Assembly (NCBI RefSeq): GCF_023634645.1
Contig: NZ_JAMKMR010000004.1
Span: 124,001 to 188,000, forward strand
Length of the DNA stretch: 64,000 nt
Direction: 5' to 3'
Origin: Vibrio sinus
GTDB lineage: Bacteria; Pseudomonadota; Gammaproteobacteria; Enterobacterales; Vibrionaceae
The notes under the pieces are model-generated. The model worked only from the letters and a program-made list of their open reading frames with translations, did not search any database and was not told where the DNA came from. Both the position numbers and the translations under genes were made by a program. Below are positions 1 to 9,390 of this stretch, piece by piece; position 1 is the stretch's first letter, and each line of letters opens with the position of its first letter.

Positions 1-2
1 GG

Positions 3-368
3 GTTCAAGGACCAGAACGCGATCATGGATTTTCCAAAAAATTGACCAAGAGCCTGTTTGGGTTACGTCCAAAATCACTCATACTGGAAGTGCTTCGTTT
101 GTGGTTAGCGAACAATAGTATTGACGCTATTTTGGGAGTGAAAAACAAACAACACACCTACGCATCAATAAGATACGCGAGTATACAGTTTGATTTTGAC
201 ACTTTCTGGAGTGAACATGGTGGCACAGTATTCGACATGCACTTTTATCAAATTCCATTAGTTCAGCCAAGAAAAGATCTGGCGGCGCTGTCTAGATCAA
301 AGAGGAAAATGTATAACAAGCGTTATGAGTTTCTCGATGCATTGCAGTTGCATCATATCCCCCTTTAA
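3..368 (+). CDS. DUF535 (YbjX/VirK-like) protein, 5'-truncated by window edge
   Basis: The reading frame is already open at the window start, so only the C-terminal ~121 residues are seen. Residues such as GLRPKSLI, ILGVKNKQHTY, FWSEHGG and the ending RKMYNKRYEFLDAL match my recollection of the C-terminal half of the DUF535 family (E. coli YbjX, Salmonella VirK). The biochemical role of this family is not settled; VirK has been linked to envelope and antimicrobial-peptide phenotypes. The first in-frame ATG, at 42, lies inside the conserved domain and is not the true start. The gene precedes alaS on the same strand by 116 bp. The family call is by motif resemblance only. Confidence 0.7.
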   Translation, partial: VQGPERDHGFSKKLTKSLFGLRPKSLILEVLRLWLANNSIDAILGVKNKQHTYASIRYASIQFDFDTFWSEHGGTVFDMHFYQIPLVQPRKDLAALSRSKRKMYNKRYEFLDALQLHHIPL

Positions 369-484
369 TTCCTACCGTTTGATTAACTTTACGGGTTTTG
401 TCTAAGAAAACTAGTCGAAGCCTTAACCATGATCTACAATACGGCAAATTTCAGATTGATTAGACTAATTTCAGGAAGAGCTGC

Positions 485-3067
485 ATGTACATGAGCACCG
501 ATGAGGTTCGTAACGCGTTCCTTAAGTTCTTTGAAAGTAAAGGGCACCAAATTGTAGACAGTTCATCATTAGTTCCGGCTAATGATCCCACATTGCTATT
601 TACCAATGCTGGGATGAACCAATTTAAAGACTGCTTTTTAGGATTGGAAAAGCGTGCCTATACACGAGCGACGACAGCTCAGCGCTGCGTACGTGCAGGT
701 GGTAAACATAACGATTTAGAAAATGTTGGCTTTACTGCCCGTCACCATACCTTCTTCGAAATGCTAGGTAACTTTAGCTTTGGTGATTACTTCAAAGAGG
801 ATGCGATTGCATTTGCATGGGAATTCTTAACTGAAATACTGAAATTGCCTAAAGAACGTCTTTTGGTCACCATCTACGAGACCGATGATGAAGCGTTTGA
901 GATTTGGAATAAAAAGGTCGGAGTACCTGCCGAGAGCATCATTCGAATTGGTGACAAGAAAGGTGGCAAGCCTTATGAGTCAGATAACTTCTGGCAAATG
1001 GGTGATACTGGGCCTTGCGGACCATGTACTGAGATCTTCTATGATCATGGCGATCATATTTGGGGCGGAAAACCGGGTACGCCAGAAGAAGACGGTGATC
1101 GCTTTATCGAAATTTGGAACAACGTGTTCATGCAGTTTAACCGTCATGCCGATGGAACAATGGAACCACTACCGAAGCCTTCTGTTGATACAGGCATGGG
1201 CATCGAGCGTATTTCAGCCATTATGCAAGGCGTGCACTCAAACTATGAAATCGATGTTTTCCAAACGTTGATAAAAGCGGCGGCTGATGTAGTTGGCTTT
1301 GACGATCTCTCTAATCAATCATTGCGTGTTATCGCCGATCATATCCGCTCTTGTGCCTTCTTAATTGTTGACGGCGTGATGCCATCTAATGAAGGTCGCG
1401 GTTATGTGTTAAGGCGTATCATCCGTCGTGCAGTGCGTCACGGCAACAAGCTCGGTGCTCAAGGTGCTTTCTTCCATAAACTTGTCGGCGTTTTAGCTGA
1501 AGTGATGGGAAGTGCTGGTTTAGAGCTGAAAAAGCAGCAAGCCGTGGTTGAAAAAGTGTTGCGTATCGAAGAAGAGAATTTTGGCCGAACTCTTGAGCGT
1601 GGTATGGCAATCCTAAGCGATGCTCTAGACAACCTCGATGGCAAAGTCTTAGACGGTGAGACAGTCTTTAAACTCTACGATACTTACGGTTTCCCAGCTG
1701 ATCTAACCAATGATGTTGCTCGTGAACGTGACTTCACTATTGATGAGCAAGGGTTTGAAAGTGCGATGGAAGCTCAGCGTCAACGTGCACGTGACGCGGG
1801 CCAGTTTGGTACCGATTACAATGCTGCAATTAAAGTAGACACAACCTCTGATTTCAGTGGCTATGAGCGCAGTCAATCAAGCAGTAAAGTCACGGATATC
1901 TTTGTTGAAGGCGAGAGCGTTGAAGCACTATCAGCAGGTGACAAAGCGATTTTGGTGCTCGATTCAACGCCATTTTATGCCGAGTCTGGTGGCCAATGTG
2001 GCGATGCTGGTGTGATTACCACTGATGCTGGTGTCTTTACTGTGGAAGACACACAAAAGCTGGGCAACGCCATTGCTCATCATGGAGTTATGACTGAAGG
2101 CGTGCTGGCTAAAGGTGATGAGGTTGATGCGAAAGTCAATGAGAAGCGCCGCCAGTCGATCTCATTGAACCACTCCGCAACACACCTACTTCACGCGGCA
2201 TTGCGTAAAGTCCTTGGCGACCACGTAATGCAAAAAGGGTCTTTGGTTAAAGCAGAAAACCTAAGGTTTGACTTCTCTCACTTAGAAGCCATGACACCTG
2301 CTGAGATCAAAGAAGTTGAACGTTTGGTTAACGCTCAGATTCGCCTCAACCACGCCATTGAAACCAATATCATGGATATCGATGCGGCGAAAGCAAAAGG
2401 CGCAATGGCTCTGTTTGGTGAAAAATACGACGACGAAGTTCGAGTATTGTCTATGGGTGATTTTTCAACTGAGCTGTGTGGCGGTATTCACGCATCGAAC
2501 ACAGGTGATATCGGCCTATTCAAAATAACATCTGAAGGTGGTATTGCTGCAGGTATTCGTCGTATCGAAGCGGTAACTGGTGAAGCGGCTTTGGATGAGT
2601 TAGATGCACAACAGGCTGGATACGAAGAGAAGTTGTCAGAAGCGGCGCAAAAAGCCAAAGCATTAGAAAAAGAAATTGCTCAACTTAAAGATAAGTTAGC
2701 ATCACAAGCCAGCGCGAATTTAACCAGCCAAACAAAAGAAATCTCAGGTGTAAAAGTGCTTGTTGCCCAGCTTGATGGCGCAGACAATAAAGCGCTTCGA
2801 GGCATGGTTGATGAGCTTAAAAATCAGCTCGGTAGCGGCATCATTATGTTGGGTAATGTTTCCGGTGAAAAAGTTGGTTTAATTGCTGGTGTCACCAAAG
2901 ATTTAACCAGCAAAGTGAAAGCCGGGGAGCTTGTTAATATGGTAGCTCAGCAGGTGGGTGGCAAAGGTGGCGGCCGACCTGATATGGCTCAAGCTGGTGG
3001 TAGTGATGCTGCGGCGTTACCTGCTGCGCTTGCAAGTGTAGACAGTTGGATTGAAGAGCGCCTTTAA
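485..3067 (+). CDS. alaS: Alanine--tRNA ligase (AlaRS)
   Basis: Charges tRNA-Ala with alanine in the cytoplasm. The 860-residue product has the full AlaRS architecture: an N-terminal class II catalytic core starting [19 protein letters not shown], a tRNA-recognition helical region, an editing domain and a C-terminal oligomerisation/C-Ala domain. The editing-site zinc ligands are visible as HSATH (H563, H567) and CGGIH (C665, H669). The length is normal for the family. The ATG at 485 is preceded by AGGAAG about 6 bases upstream; an alternative ATG two codons later is possible. A strong terminator follows, so lysC appears to be transcribed separately. Confidence 0.98.
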   Translation: MYMSTDEVRNAFLKFFESKGHQIVDSSSLVPANDPTLLFTNAGMNQFKDCFLGLEKRAYTRATTAQRCVRAGGKHNDLENVGFTARHHTFFEMLGNFSFGDYFKEDAIAFAWEFLTEILKLPKERLLVTIYETDDEAFEIWNKKVGVPAESIIRIGDKKGGKPYESDNFWQMGDTGPCGPCTEIFYDHGDHIWGGKPGTPEEDGDRFIEIWNNVFMQFNRHADGTMEPLPKPSVDTGMGIERISAIMQGVHSNYEIDVFQTLIKAAADVVGFDDLSNQSLRVIADHIRSCAFLIVDGVMPSNEGRGYVLRRIIRRAVRHGNKLGAQGAFFHKLVGVLAEVMGSAGLELKKQQAVVEKVLRIEEENFGRTLERGMAILSDALDNLDGKVLDGETVFKLYDTYGFPADLTNDVARERDFTIDEQGFESAMEAQRQRARDAGQFGTDYNAAIKVDTTSDFSGYERSQSSSKVTDIFVEGESVEALSAGDKAILVLDSTPFYAESGGQCGDAGVITTDAGVFTVEDTQKLGNAIAHHGVMTEGVLAKGDEVDAKVNEKRRQSISLNHSATHLLHAALRKVLGDHVMQKGSLVKAENLRFDFSHLEAMTPAEIKEVERLVNAQIRLNHAIETNIMDIDAAKAKGAMALFGEKYDDEVRVLSMGDFSTELCGGIHASNTGDIGLFKITSEGGIAAGIRRIEAVTGEAALDELDAQQAGYEEKLSEAAQKAKALEKEIAQLKDKLASQASANLTSQTKEISGVKVLVAQLDGADNKALRGMVDELKNQLGSGIIMLGNVSGEKVGLIAGVTKDLTSKVKAGELVNMVAQQVGGKGGGRPDMAQAGGSDAAALPAALASVDSWIEERL

Positions 3068-3108
3068 TCGCTCTGTAAGAGTCAGTTGATTTAGTGATTG
3101 GCTGTTAG

Positions 3109-3143
3109 CCCTATGTCCAAGCGACATAGGGTTTATTTCTTTC
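3109..3143 (+). terminator. Rho-independent terminator after alaS
   Basis: A perfect 9-bp stem CCCTATGTC/GACATAGGG with a 5-base loop is followed by a T-rich run (TTTATTTCTTT). It lies 42 bp after the alaS stop. Confidence 0.85.
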
Positions 3144-3212
3144 AAAGCCAAGTTCTGTCATTGTTTGGTGTTTTACCTAACATTTCAGCGACTTGGTTTT
3201 GTTATTTTAACT

Positions 3213-3248
3213 ACTGCTTTGAGTGTATTAGCGAAAAATCAAAGCAGT
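3213..3248 (+). promoter_or_regulatory. Inverted repeat in the lysC leader
   Basis: A perfect 10-bp inverted repeat, ACTGCTTTGA/TCAAAGCAGT, has a 16-base A-rich loop and ends 36 bases before the lysC GTG. A second small hairpin (GAGA...TCTC) lies just before the ribosome site. There is no T-run, so it is not a simple terminator. It is too short to be a lysine riboswitch. It could be an operator or a leader hairpin; the function is unknown. Confidence 0.3.
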
Positions 3249-3284
3249 ACTAATGAGACATTGATCTCGGGAAGGTGAAGACTG

Positions 3285-4463
3285 GTGAAAAAGCCCCTTA
3301 TCGTGCAAAAGTTTGGCGGTACCTCTGTTGGCTCAATCGACAGAATTGAAGCGGTTGCCAAGCACATCATTAAAGCAAAGAATGATGGTAATCAAGTTGT
3401 TGTTGTTGTTTCTGCAATGTCGGGTGAAACTAATCGATTGATGGGATTGGCTCATCAAATCGACAATGTTCCTCCAGCACGAGAACTTGATGTTTTGTTA
3501 TCTGCCGGAGAGCAAGTGTCGATGGCATTGCTTGCCATGACGCTAGGGAAACTAGGCTATCCCGCGCGCTCATTAACGGGTGGACAGGCGAATATTGTGA
3601 CGAATAATCAGCACAATGACGCAACGATTACTCATATAGACACGTCTGTGATTGACGATTTATTAGCCCAAGACTTGATTGTCATTGTGGCTGGGTTTCA
3701 AGGGGTAAACGAAAACGGAGACATCACTACACTGGGAAGAGGCGGCTCGGATACGACAGCAGTGACCTTGGCGGGAGCATTGAGTGCCGATGAGTGTCAG
3801 ATATTTACCGATGTTGATGGTATTTACACCTGTGATCCTAGGGTCGTTGCCTCTGCGCAGAAGTTAGCGAGTATTGACTTTCCTACTATGGAAGAGATGG
3901 CTCGAAAAGGGGCAAAAGTGCTGCACCTACCTTCGGTTCAATATGCGTGGAACAATAATGTGCCTTTAAGAGTGTTGTCTACTTTTGACAACGGCCCTGG
4001 AAGTTTAGTCAAAGGAGAAGTTTGTCCAAGACCTGTGTGTGGATTAGCGATTCAGCGTGCCCTGATTTCGGTTCGATTTGAGCAAACTTATATTTCCAGT
4101 GTGGTTCAGCAATGTCAGATGTTAGGTATTCAGGTTTGGAGTACAATTCCTGGTGATCAGTTTGGCAGTGTTATCATTAGTGAAGCACAATACGCTAAAC
4201 TTAACTTATTATTTAAAGACAAGATTATTCATATTGAATCAAGTACTGCACTGACGCTTGTTGGTCACCAGGCCAAGGAGTTAATCAGTATGTCAAATGA
4301 ACTGTTGGCGCGACATATGATTAAAATCGCGCATTTTGATGTTAATGATCGTTCATTAATGTTATTTTTGTCAGCAGAATCTATCGACAAAGCAGCTAAC
4401 TTGCTTCATGATTCATACATTGCGACGAACCAATTCCTAGAAATTCACCAAAAACGTGCATAA
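3285..4463 (+). CDS. lysC: Aspartate kinase (monofunctional, lysine-type)
   Basis: Phosphorylates aspartate, the first step of lysine, threonine, methionine and diaminopimelate synthesis. The 392-residue protein starts with the amino-acid-kinase signature KFGGTS (residues 8-13). It continues with the kinase-domain motifs VVSAMSGETNRL, GRGGSDTTAV and FTDVDGIYTCDPR, and ends with a C-terminal regulatory region consistent with ACT domains. No homoserine dehydrogenase domain is fused. The start is GTG, preceded by GGGAAGG. It sits between alaS and csrA. Which amino acid feedback-inhibits it cannot be read from the sequence, so the lysC symbol is by context and length. Confidence 0.88.
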   Translation: MKKPLIVQKFGGTSVGSIDRIEAVAKHIIKAKNDGNQVVVVVSAMSGETNRLMGLAHQIDNVPPARELDVLLSAGEQVSMALLAMTLGKLGYPARSLTGGQANIVTNNQHNDATITHIDTSVIDDLLAQDLIVIVAGFQGVNENGDITTLGRGGSDTTAVTLAGALSADECQIFTDVDGIYTCDPRVVASAQKLASIDFPTMEEMARKGAKVLHLPSVQYAWNNNVPLRVLSTFDNGPGSLVKGEVCPRPVCGLAIQRALISVRFEQTYISSVVQQCQMLGIQVWSTIPGDQFGSVIISEAQYAKLNLLFKDKIIHIESSTALTLVGHQAKELISMSNELLARHMIKIAHFDVNDRSLMLFLSAESIDKAANLLHDSYIATNQFLEIHQKRA

Positions 4464-4562
4464 TACAGTAACTGCACCGAAAAGAGTGTTTACGAAAATG
4501 TCATTTTTGGTAGATAATAACGTCGTAGCAAGTAAAGACAGAGATCACTCAAGGAGCAAAGA

Positions 4563-4763
4563 ATGCTAATTTTGACTCGCCGCGTAGGCGAAACACTAAT
4601 GATCGGTGATGAAGTAACAGTAACTGTACTTGGCGTTAAAGGTAACCAAGTTCGTATTGGCGTGAATGCCCCAAAAGAAGTGTCTGTACACCGTGAAGAA
4701 ATCTACATGCGTATACAAGCCGAAAAAGGAAATGGTAATGTTGCTTCAGGTGGCAATTACTAA
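4563..4763 (+). CDS. csrA: Carbon storage regulator CsrA
   Basis: Small RNA-binding dimer that represses or stabilises mRNAs by binding GGA motifs in leader hairpins. In vibrios it acts downstream of the VarS/VarA-CsrB pathway. The 66-residue sequence begins [16 protein letters not shown] and contains the RNA-binding segments typical of CsrA, including R44-type residues in VSVHREEIY. An ideal Shine-Dalgarno (AAGGAG, 4551-4556) precedes the ATG; its GGA core could also be a CsrA autoregulation site, as in E. coli. A strong terminator follows. The lysC-csrA-tRNA(Ser) order is standard for vibrios. Confidence 0.97.
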   Translation: MLILTRRVGETLMIGDEVTVTVLGVKGNQVRIGVNAPKEVSVHREEIYMRIQAEKGNGNVASGGNY

Positions 4764-4773
4764 ATCCAAAGAG

Positions 4774-4800
4774 GCTAGCGAAATCGCTAGCTTTTTTTTT
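4774..4800 (+). terminator. Rho-independent terminator after csrA
   Basis: GCTAGCG-AAAT-CGCTAGC stem-loop followed by nine T residues, 10 bp after the csrA stop. Confidence 0.93.
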
Positions 4801-4915
4801 ACCCGTCAAAATTTCTCCCAAGCTTCATTTTTCAACACAAAGTGTGAATTCTCACCGCATTGATTAAATACCCAACAATTAACAGAATTTTTATTGTTTT
4901 TTGCCAAGAAAGTAT

Positions 4916-4943
4916 TTGACTTATTTTCGGTAAATCGTAATAT
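4916..4943 (+). promoter_or_regulatory. Sigma-70 promoter of the tRNA Ser-Arg-Ser unit
   Basis: TTGACT (-35, 4916-4921) and TAATAT (-10, 4938-4943) are separated by 16 bases. A GC-rich stretch resembling a stringent-control discriminator follows, and the first tRNA begins 16 bases downstream. Confidence 0.65.
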
Positions 4944-4958
4944 GTGCCTCCGCAAGAC

Positions 4959-5051
4959 GGTGAGGTGGCCGAGAGGCTGAAGGCGCTCCCCTGCTAAGGG
5001 AGTATACGGTTTGTAGCCGTATCGAGGGTTCGAATCCCTCCCTCACCGCCA
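4959..5051 (+). tRNA. tRNA-Ser (anticodon GCT)
   Basis: A 93-base gene with a long variable arm, as expected for tRNA-Ser. The acceptor stem GGTGAGG/CCTCACC pairs, the anticodon loop is CTGCTAA (GCT), the T-loop is TTCGAAT and CCA is encoded. Confidence 0.97.
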
Positions 5052-5078
5052 TGTCTTGCAGACGTTTTGATATACAGT

Positions 5079-5155
5079 GCGCTCGTAGCTCAGCTGGATA
5101 GAGTACCTGGCTACGAACCAGGCGGTCGAAGGTTCGAATCCTTCCGAGCGCGCCA
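5079..5155 (+). tRNA. tRNA-Arg (anticodon ACG), form A
   Basis: A 77-base cloverleaf with acceptor stem GCGCTCG/CGAGCGC, anticodon loop CTACGAA (ACG, read as ICG after TadA editing) and encoded CCA. Form A is defined by this acceptor stem. Confidence 0.97.
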
Positions 5156-5186
5156 TTATCTAAAACGACAATTTGATACAACAAGT

Positions 5187-5279
5187 GGTGAGGTGGCCGA
5201 GAGGCTGAAGGCGCTCCCCTGCTAAGGGAGTATACGGTTTGTAGCCGTATCGAGGGTTCGAATCCCTCCCTCACCGCCA
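5187..5279 (+). tRNA. tRNA-Ser (anticodon GCT), second copy
   Basis: I find no difference from the copy at 4959-5051 on reading; the same long variable arm, anticodon GCT and encoded CCA are present. A terminator follows directly. Confidence 0.97.
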
Positions 5280-5282
5280 TTC

Positions 5283-5308
5283 ATTGACCGTTCGGTCAAT
5301 TTTTGTTT
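5283..5308 (+). terminator. Terminator inside the tRNA array
   Basis: ATTGACC-GTTC-GGTCAAT stem-loop followed by TTTTGTTT, four bases after the second tRNA-Ser. It divides the array into a Ser-Arg-Ser unit and an Arg-only unit. Confidence 0.75.
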
Positions 5309-5336
5309 CAAATAGCTTATATTTTTTTAGCAAACG

Positions 5337-5365
5337 CTTTTAAAGTATCAGCAGTGTGATATAGT
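5337..5365 (+). promoter_or_regulatory. Probable promoter of the five-Arg tRNA unit
   Basis: TATAGT (-10, 5360-5365) is followed by a GC-rich TCACGCCC discriminator. A poor -35 (CTTTTA, 5337-5342) lies 17 bases upstream. The preceding terminator makes an independent promoter here plausible. Confidence 0.4.
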
Positions 5366-5379
5366 TCACGCCCTATTGC

Positions 5380-5456
5380 GCGCTCGTAGCTCAGCTGGAT
5401 AGAGTACCTGGCTACGAACCAGGCGGTCGAAGGTTCGAATCCTTCCGAGCGCGCCA
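5380..5456 (+). tRNA. tRNA-Arg (ACG), form A
   Basis: 77 bases, acceptor GCGCTCG/CGAGCGC, anticodon ACG, CCA encoded. Appears the same as the copy at 5079. Confidence 0.97.
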
Positions 5457-5489
5457 TAATTTAAGGTTTCGATATCATCGGAACACAGT

Positions 5490-5566
5490 GCGTCCTTAGC
5501 TCAGCTGGATAGAGTACCTGGCTACGAACCAGGCGGTCGGAGGTTCGAATCCTCCAGGACGCGCCA
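5490..5566 (+). tRNA. tRNA-Arg (ACG), form B
   Basis: 77 bases with a different acceptor stem (GCGTCCT/AGGACGC) and a slightly different T-stem (GGAGG/CCTCC), but the same D-arm, anticodon arm and ACG anticodon as form A. The acceptor changes are compensatory, so the fold is kept. Confidence 0.97.
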
Positions 5567-5587
5567 CTTTTTTTAGATATTATCTGC

Positions 5588-5664
5588 GCGCTCGTAGCTC
5601 AGCTGGATAGAGTACCTGGCTACGAACCAGGCGGTCGAAGGTTCGAATCCTTCCGAGCGCGCCA
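5588..5664 (+). tRNA. tRNA-Arg (ACG), form A
   Basis: 77 bases, acceptor GCGCTCG/CGAGCGC, anticodon ACG, CCA encoded; third copy of form A. Confidence 0.97.
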
Positions 5665-5697
5665 TTATTCAACATTTCGATATTATCGGAATGCAGT

Positions 5698-5774
5698 GCG
5701 TCCTTAGCTCAGCTGGATAGAGTACCTGGCTACGAACCAGGCGGTCGGAGGTTCGAATCCTCCAGGACGCGCCA
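5698..5774 (+). tRNA. tRNA-Arg (ACG), form B
   Basis: 77 bases, acceptor GCGTCCT/AGGACGC, anticodon ACG, CCA encoded; second copy of form B, preceded by a spacer very like the one before 5490. Confidence 0.97.
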
Positions 5775-5794
5775 CTTTTTTAGATATTATCTGC

Positions 5795-5871
5795 GCGCTC
5801 GTAGCTCAGCTGGATAGAGTACCTGGCTACGAACCAGGCGGTCGAAGGTTCGAATCCTTCCGAGCGCGCCA
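5795..5871 (+). tRNA. tRNA-Arg (ACG), form A
   Basis: 77 bases, acceptor GCGCTCG/CGAGCGC, anticodon ACG, CCA encoded; fourth copy of form A and last tRNA of the array. Confidence 0.97.
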
Positions 5872-5878
5872 TTTTCTT

Positions 5879-5906
5879 AAAACCTCGCTTATGCGGGGTT
5901 TTATTG
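5879..5906 (+). terminator. Terminator of the tRNA array
   Basis: AAAACCTCGC-TTAT-GCGGGGTTTT hairpin (one T-G wobble) ending in TTTTATTG, eight bases after the last tRNA. Confidence 0.85.
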
Positions 5907-6052
5907 TTTCAGGCTAGTGCTAATTCCCAATCTCACTCTCAGTAAATTGACAAAAATTCAATCATCGGGATACATTAACTCCATCTATCACGTTTGGTAA
6001 ATGGTGATGTCTACTGCCGCCATGCTAAGCATGATCTTTACTAGGAGGCATC

Positions 6053-6310
6053 ATGGCGGATATAGGAAGTCTGTTAGAAAGTGCTGCCACACTCATGGTG
6101 ACAGGAATGCTCGCTGTTTTTCTGTTTCTCACCATTTTAGTGTTTTTGGTTACTATCATGGCGAAGCTGGTGCCAAAAGAAATATCTGAGTCGTCGACGC
6201 AAGCCAATACACACGAACCATCTCCTCTCAAATCAAGATCTCTTGATCCAAAAATCATAGCCGCAATCACTAGTGCTATTCATCAGTACCGTAATAGAGA
6301 TCGTCAATAG
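6053..6310 (+). CDS. oadG: Oxaloacetate decarboxylase Na+ pump, gamma subunit
   Basis: Small membrane subunit that anchors and assembles the sodium-pumping oxaloacetate decarboxylase. The 85-residue protein has one N-terminal membrane segment (about residues 14-38) followed by a short hydrophilic tail, as in OadG. It has an excellent ribosome site (AGGAGG, 6043-6048). It is first in the operon oadG-oadA-oadB, 30 bp before oadA. The assignment rests on size, topology and operon position; the sequence itself is poorly conserved in this family. Confidence 0.85.
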   Translation: MADIGSLLESAATLMVTGMLAVFLFLTILVFLVTIMAKLVPKEISESSTQANTHEPSPLKSRSLDPKIIAAITSAIHQYRNRDRQ

Positions 6311-6340
6311 CATGTAAATGGAATAAAAGGAATAGACAGC

Positions 6341-8119
6341 ATGTCAAAGCCGTTATTGATTACAGACGTTGTACTACGCGATGCCCATCAATCATTGTTT
6401 GCGACACGAATGCGTATTGAAGACATGTTACCCATAGCGGCTGAGTTGGATAAAGTGGGATATTGGTCGTTGGAGACGTGGGGTGGGGCAACCTTTGATG
6501 CCTGCATACGTTATCTCGGTGAGGATCCGTGGCAGCGCCTACGTCAGCTAAAACAAGCGATGCCAAATACACCAATGCAGATGTTACTACGTGGTCAAAA
6601 CCTATTAGGTTACCGGCACTATGCTGATGATGTCGTGACAAAATTTGTCGAGCGAGCCCATACAAATGGTATGGATGTATTTCGTATTTTCGATGCGATG
6701 AATGATATCCGCAATTTCCATACAGCCGTAAAAGCGACCATTGATGTAGGCGCTCATGCTCAAGGTACCTTGTCTTACACTACTAGCCCGGTGCACAACA
6801 CACAAACTTGGGTCGATTTAGCAAAACGCTTAGAAGATATCGGCTGCCACTCATTATGCATTAAAGATATGTCAGGCTTGCTAAAGCCTTATGAAGCCGA
6901 AGAACTTATCTCAACAATAAAAGCGGCTTGCAACATCCCCCTAGCTTTACATTGCCACGCAACCACTGGGCTTTCTATCGCTACAGCCGTGAAAGCGGCT
7001 GAAGCTGGGGTCGATATACTGGATACCGCGATATCATCGATGAGCTGCACCTACGGCCATACGCCAACCGAAACGGTTGTGGCTATGCTCGAGGGTACAG
7101 AGCGAGACACCAAATTAAGTCTCACACAATTGGAGCCGATTGCGGCGTACTTTCGCCAAGTGAGGAAGAAGTACGCGAAGTGGGAAGGGCAACTTAAAGG
7201 GGTAGATTCACGCATTCTTGTTGCTCAGGTGCCAGGTGGCATGCTCACAAATATGGAGTCTCAGCTAAAAGAGCAGGGCGCAGAACATAGAATTGATGAA
7301 GTGTTAGATGAGATCCCAAAAGTTCGCCAGGATCTGGGGTATATCCCTCTGGTTACGCCAACGTCGCAAATTGTGGGCTCTCAGGCGGTGATAAACGTAC
7401 TTACGGGCGAGCGATACAAAACAATTACTAAAGAGACCGCAGGGGTGCTGAAAGGGGAATACGGCACAGCACCCGCGCCAGTAAACAAGCAATTACAAGA
7501 GAAGGTATTGCAAGGAACTGAACCCATCTCATACCGTCCTGCCGATCTTATTGATGACGAGCTAGAGGCTCTCTCCTCGGAATTGGCTAGGCGCGCCGCA
7601 GAAGAGAACATTCAACTAGCAACGGAGCAGGTTGATGATGTGTTGACTTATGCCCTGTTTCCACAAATTGGTTTGAATTTCTTAAAGAACCGAAATAACC
7701 CTGACGCCTTTGAACCCGCTCCGAGCACTATAGATGAGAAGTCACCAGTATTGAGCAGTGATAACAGCCCAACGGTCGGTGAAATAGAAAGCTATAGCGT
7801 CAGGGTGGATGGACAAGTGTTTGAAGTGGAAGTTGGGCCTCAAGGGCAGCTAAAATCTGTTCTTGAGGATACCCATCATTCAGAAATAACCGCATCTAGT
7901 CCACCCCAGGAAGCCATGCTCGCGCCTTTAGCAGGCAATATTTTTAAAGTGAACGTTTCAGTTGGCGATCAAGTCAATGTGGGCGATGTACTGCTCGTGC
8001 TCGAAGCGATGAAGATGGAAACAGAGGTACAAGCGGCTGTCACTGGAACAGTGTTGAGTATTTCAGTTAGTGAAGGGGATTCGGTGACAGTCGGCGTTCC
8101 TTTGATAACGATAGGGTAG
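6341..8119 (+). CDS. oadA: Oxaloacetate decarboxylase Na+ pump, alpha subunit (biotin carboxyltransferase)
   Basis: Transfers the carboxyl group of oxaloacetate to biotin, giving pyruvate; the beta subunit then decarboxylates carboxybiotin and exports sodium. The 592-residue protein begins with the HMGL-like TIM-barrel domain ([17 protein letters not shown]; metal-site segment LHCHATTGL), then a conserved carboxylase domain, a linker and a C-terminal biotinyl domain. The biotin lysine is K558 in the canonical EAMKMETEV motif. Length and domain order are normal. It lies in the oadGAB operon with 13 bp to oadB. Confidence 0.96.
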   Translation: MSKPLLITDVVLRDAHQSLFATRMRIEDMLPIAAELDKVGYWSLETWGGATFDACIRYLGEDPWQRLRQLKQAMPNTPMQMLLRGQNLLGYRHYADDVVTKFVERAHTNGMDVFRIFDAMNDIRNFHTAVKATIDVGAHAQGTLSYTTSPVHNTQTWVDLAKRLEDIGCHSLCIKDMSGLLKPYEAEELISTIKAACNIPLALHCHATTGLSIATAVKAAEAGVDILDTAISSMSCTYGHTPTETVVAMLEGTERDTKLSLTQLEPIAAYFRQVRKKYAKWEGQLKGVDSRILVAQVPGGMLTNMESQLKEQGAEHRIDEVLDEIPKVRQDLGYIPLVTPTSQIVGSQAVINVLTGERYKTITKETAGVLKGEYGTAPAPVNKQLQEKVLQGTEPISYRPADLIDDELEALSSELARRAAEENIQLATEQVDDVLTYALFPQIGLNFLKNRNNPDAFEPAPSTIDEKSPVLSSDNSPTVGEIESYSVRVDGQVFEVEVGPQGQLKSVLEDTHHSEITASSPPQEAMLAPLAGNIFKVNVSVGDQVNVGDVLLVLEAMKMETEVQAAVTGTVLSISVSEGDSVTVGVPLITIG

Positions 8120-8132
8120 GGAGGCTATCGCA

Positions 8133-9263
8133 ATGGATGCGTTGAGAACCTTATGGCTAGAAACTGGAATTGCAAACTTCCAAATTGCTCAGATCTGCAT
8201 GATGTTGGTTGGGGCAATATTGATCTACTTAGCGATCAAAAAAGGCTTTGAGCCATTATTGCTACTGCCAATCGGTTTTGGGTGCATTTTGGCTAATATT
8301 CCCAATGCTGGCTTTACCGAGCCGGGAGGGCTGCTTTATTACGTTTACCAAGTTGGCATCGCATCTGGCGTTTTTCCACTACTGATTTTTATGGGAGTGG
8401 GGGCGATGACCGATTTTGGCGCTTTGATTGCGAACCCCAAAACCTTATGGTTAGGCGCTGCCGCGCAGTTTGGCATATTTGCAACTTTGTTTGGTGCCAT
8501 ACTACTTAACCTCGTTCCTGGGATGGAATTTTCGATGGCTGATGCGTCCTCGATTGCCATCATAGGTGGCGCGGATGGTCCAACGGCCATCTTCTTAGCC
8601 AGTAAGTTGTCCCCTGACCTACTTGGTGCAATAGCGGTGGCTGCGTATAGCTACATGGCGCTTGTGCCGATTATTCAGCCGCCTATTATGAAAGCGCTAA
8701 CTAGCGACTCTGAGCGGAAAATCAAAATGGCCCAGCTGCGTCATGTAGGCAAGATAGAAAAAATCCTTTTTCCTCTCGTTGTGCTATTGATGACGATTCT
8801 ATTTCTGCCCTCAGCAACCCCATTGGTGGGTATGTTTTGCTTGGGTAATTTGATGCGTGAAGCTGGGGTGGTAGAGCGATTATCAAAAACGGCGCAAAAC
8901 GAATTAATTAACATAGTAACGATTTTTCTTGGCTTGGGTGTTGGTTCCAAATTGCAGGGCGATCAATTCTTAAATTTAGAGACATTAGGTATTCTAGCGC
9001 TTGGGGCTGTAGCATTCAGCATTGGAACGGCTTCGGGAGTCATTATGGCCAAAATGCTCAACTGGTTGTCGAAAGAGGATATTAACCCATTGATTGGCGC
9101 AGCTGGCGTGTCCGCTGTACCTATGGCAGCCAGAGTAGTCAATAAAGTCGGTCTTGATGCTAACCCACAAAACTTTTTATTAATGCATGCCATGGGACCG
9201 AACGTGGCTGGTGTGCTAGGTTCGGCTGTAGCGGCTGGAATTTTATTGGCTTTAGTTGGATAA
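8133..9263 (+). CDS. oadB: Oxaloacetate decarboxylase Na+ pump, beta subunit
   Basis: Integral membrane subunit that decarboxylates carboxybiotin and couples this to Na+ export. The 376-residue protein consists almost wholly of hydrophobic segments. It carries the characteristic [14 protein letters not shown] stretch with the functionally important aspartate, and the [23 protein letters not shown] segment near the C-terminus. It is the last gene of oadGAB and is followed by a clear terminator. The complex supports oxaloacetate or citrate use and Na+ gradient formation. Confidence 0.96.
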   Translation: MDALRTLWLETGIANFQIAQICMMLVGAILIYLAIKKGFEPLLLLPIGFGCILANIPNAGFTEPGGLLYYVYQVGIASGVFPLLIFMGVGAMTDFGALIANPKTLWLGAAAQFGIFATLFGAILLNLVPGMEFSMADASSIAIIGGADGPTAIFLASKLSPDLLGAIAVAAYSYMALVPIIQPPIMKALTSDSERKIKMAQLRHVGKIEKILFPLVVLLMTILFLPSATPLVGMFCLGNLMREAGVVERLSKTAQNELINIVTIFLGLGVGSKLQGDQFLNLETLGILALGAVAFSIGTASGVIMAKMLNWLSKEDINPLIGAAGVSAVPMAARVVNKVGLDANPQNFLLMHAMGPNVAGVLGSAVAAGILLALVG

Positions 9264-9338
9264 CTCACATCAATGCGATGTTTATTGCGCAAATTATCGG
9301 CAATTAGTTAACTTATTTGCAAGAAATGTTATATATTC

Positions 9339-9369
9339 AAAGGGATGCTACGGCATCCCTTTCTGTTTT
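9339..9369 (+). terminator. Rho-independent terminator after oadB
   Basis: A perfect 10-bp stem AAAGGGATGC/GCATCCCTTT with loop TACG is followed by CTGTTTTG. Confidence 0.8.
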
Positions 9370-9390
9370 GGTTAATAGGGAAAAGATGCA

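Noticed and set aside
3132..3284. Lysine riboswitch upstream of lysC
   Set aside because: The leader is too short and lacks the multi-helix core; only simple inverted repeats are present.
4921..5280. A 119-codon open frame on the minus strand across the tRNA genes with repeated MAVREGFEPS-type peptides
   Set aside because: It is an antisense translation of tRNA-Ser/Arg genes, a well-known annotation artefact.
5079..5871. Regularly spaced repeats resembling a CRISPR array
   Set aside because: The repeat units fold as tRNA-Arg cloverleaves with encoded CCA; the spacers are short tRNA leaders.
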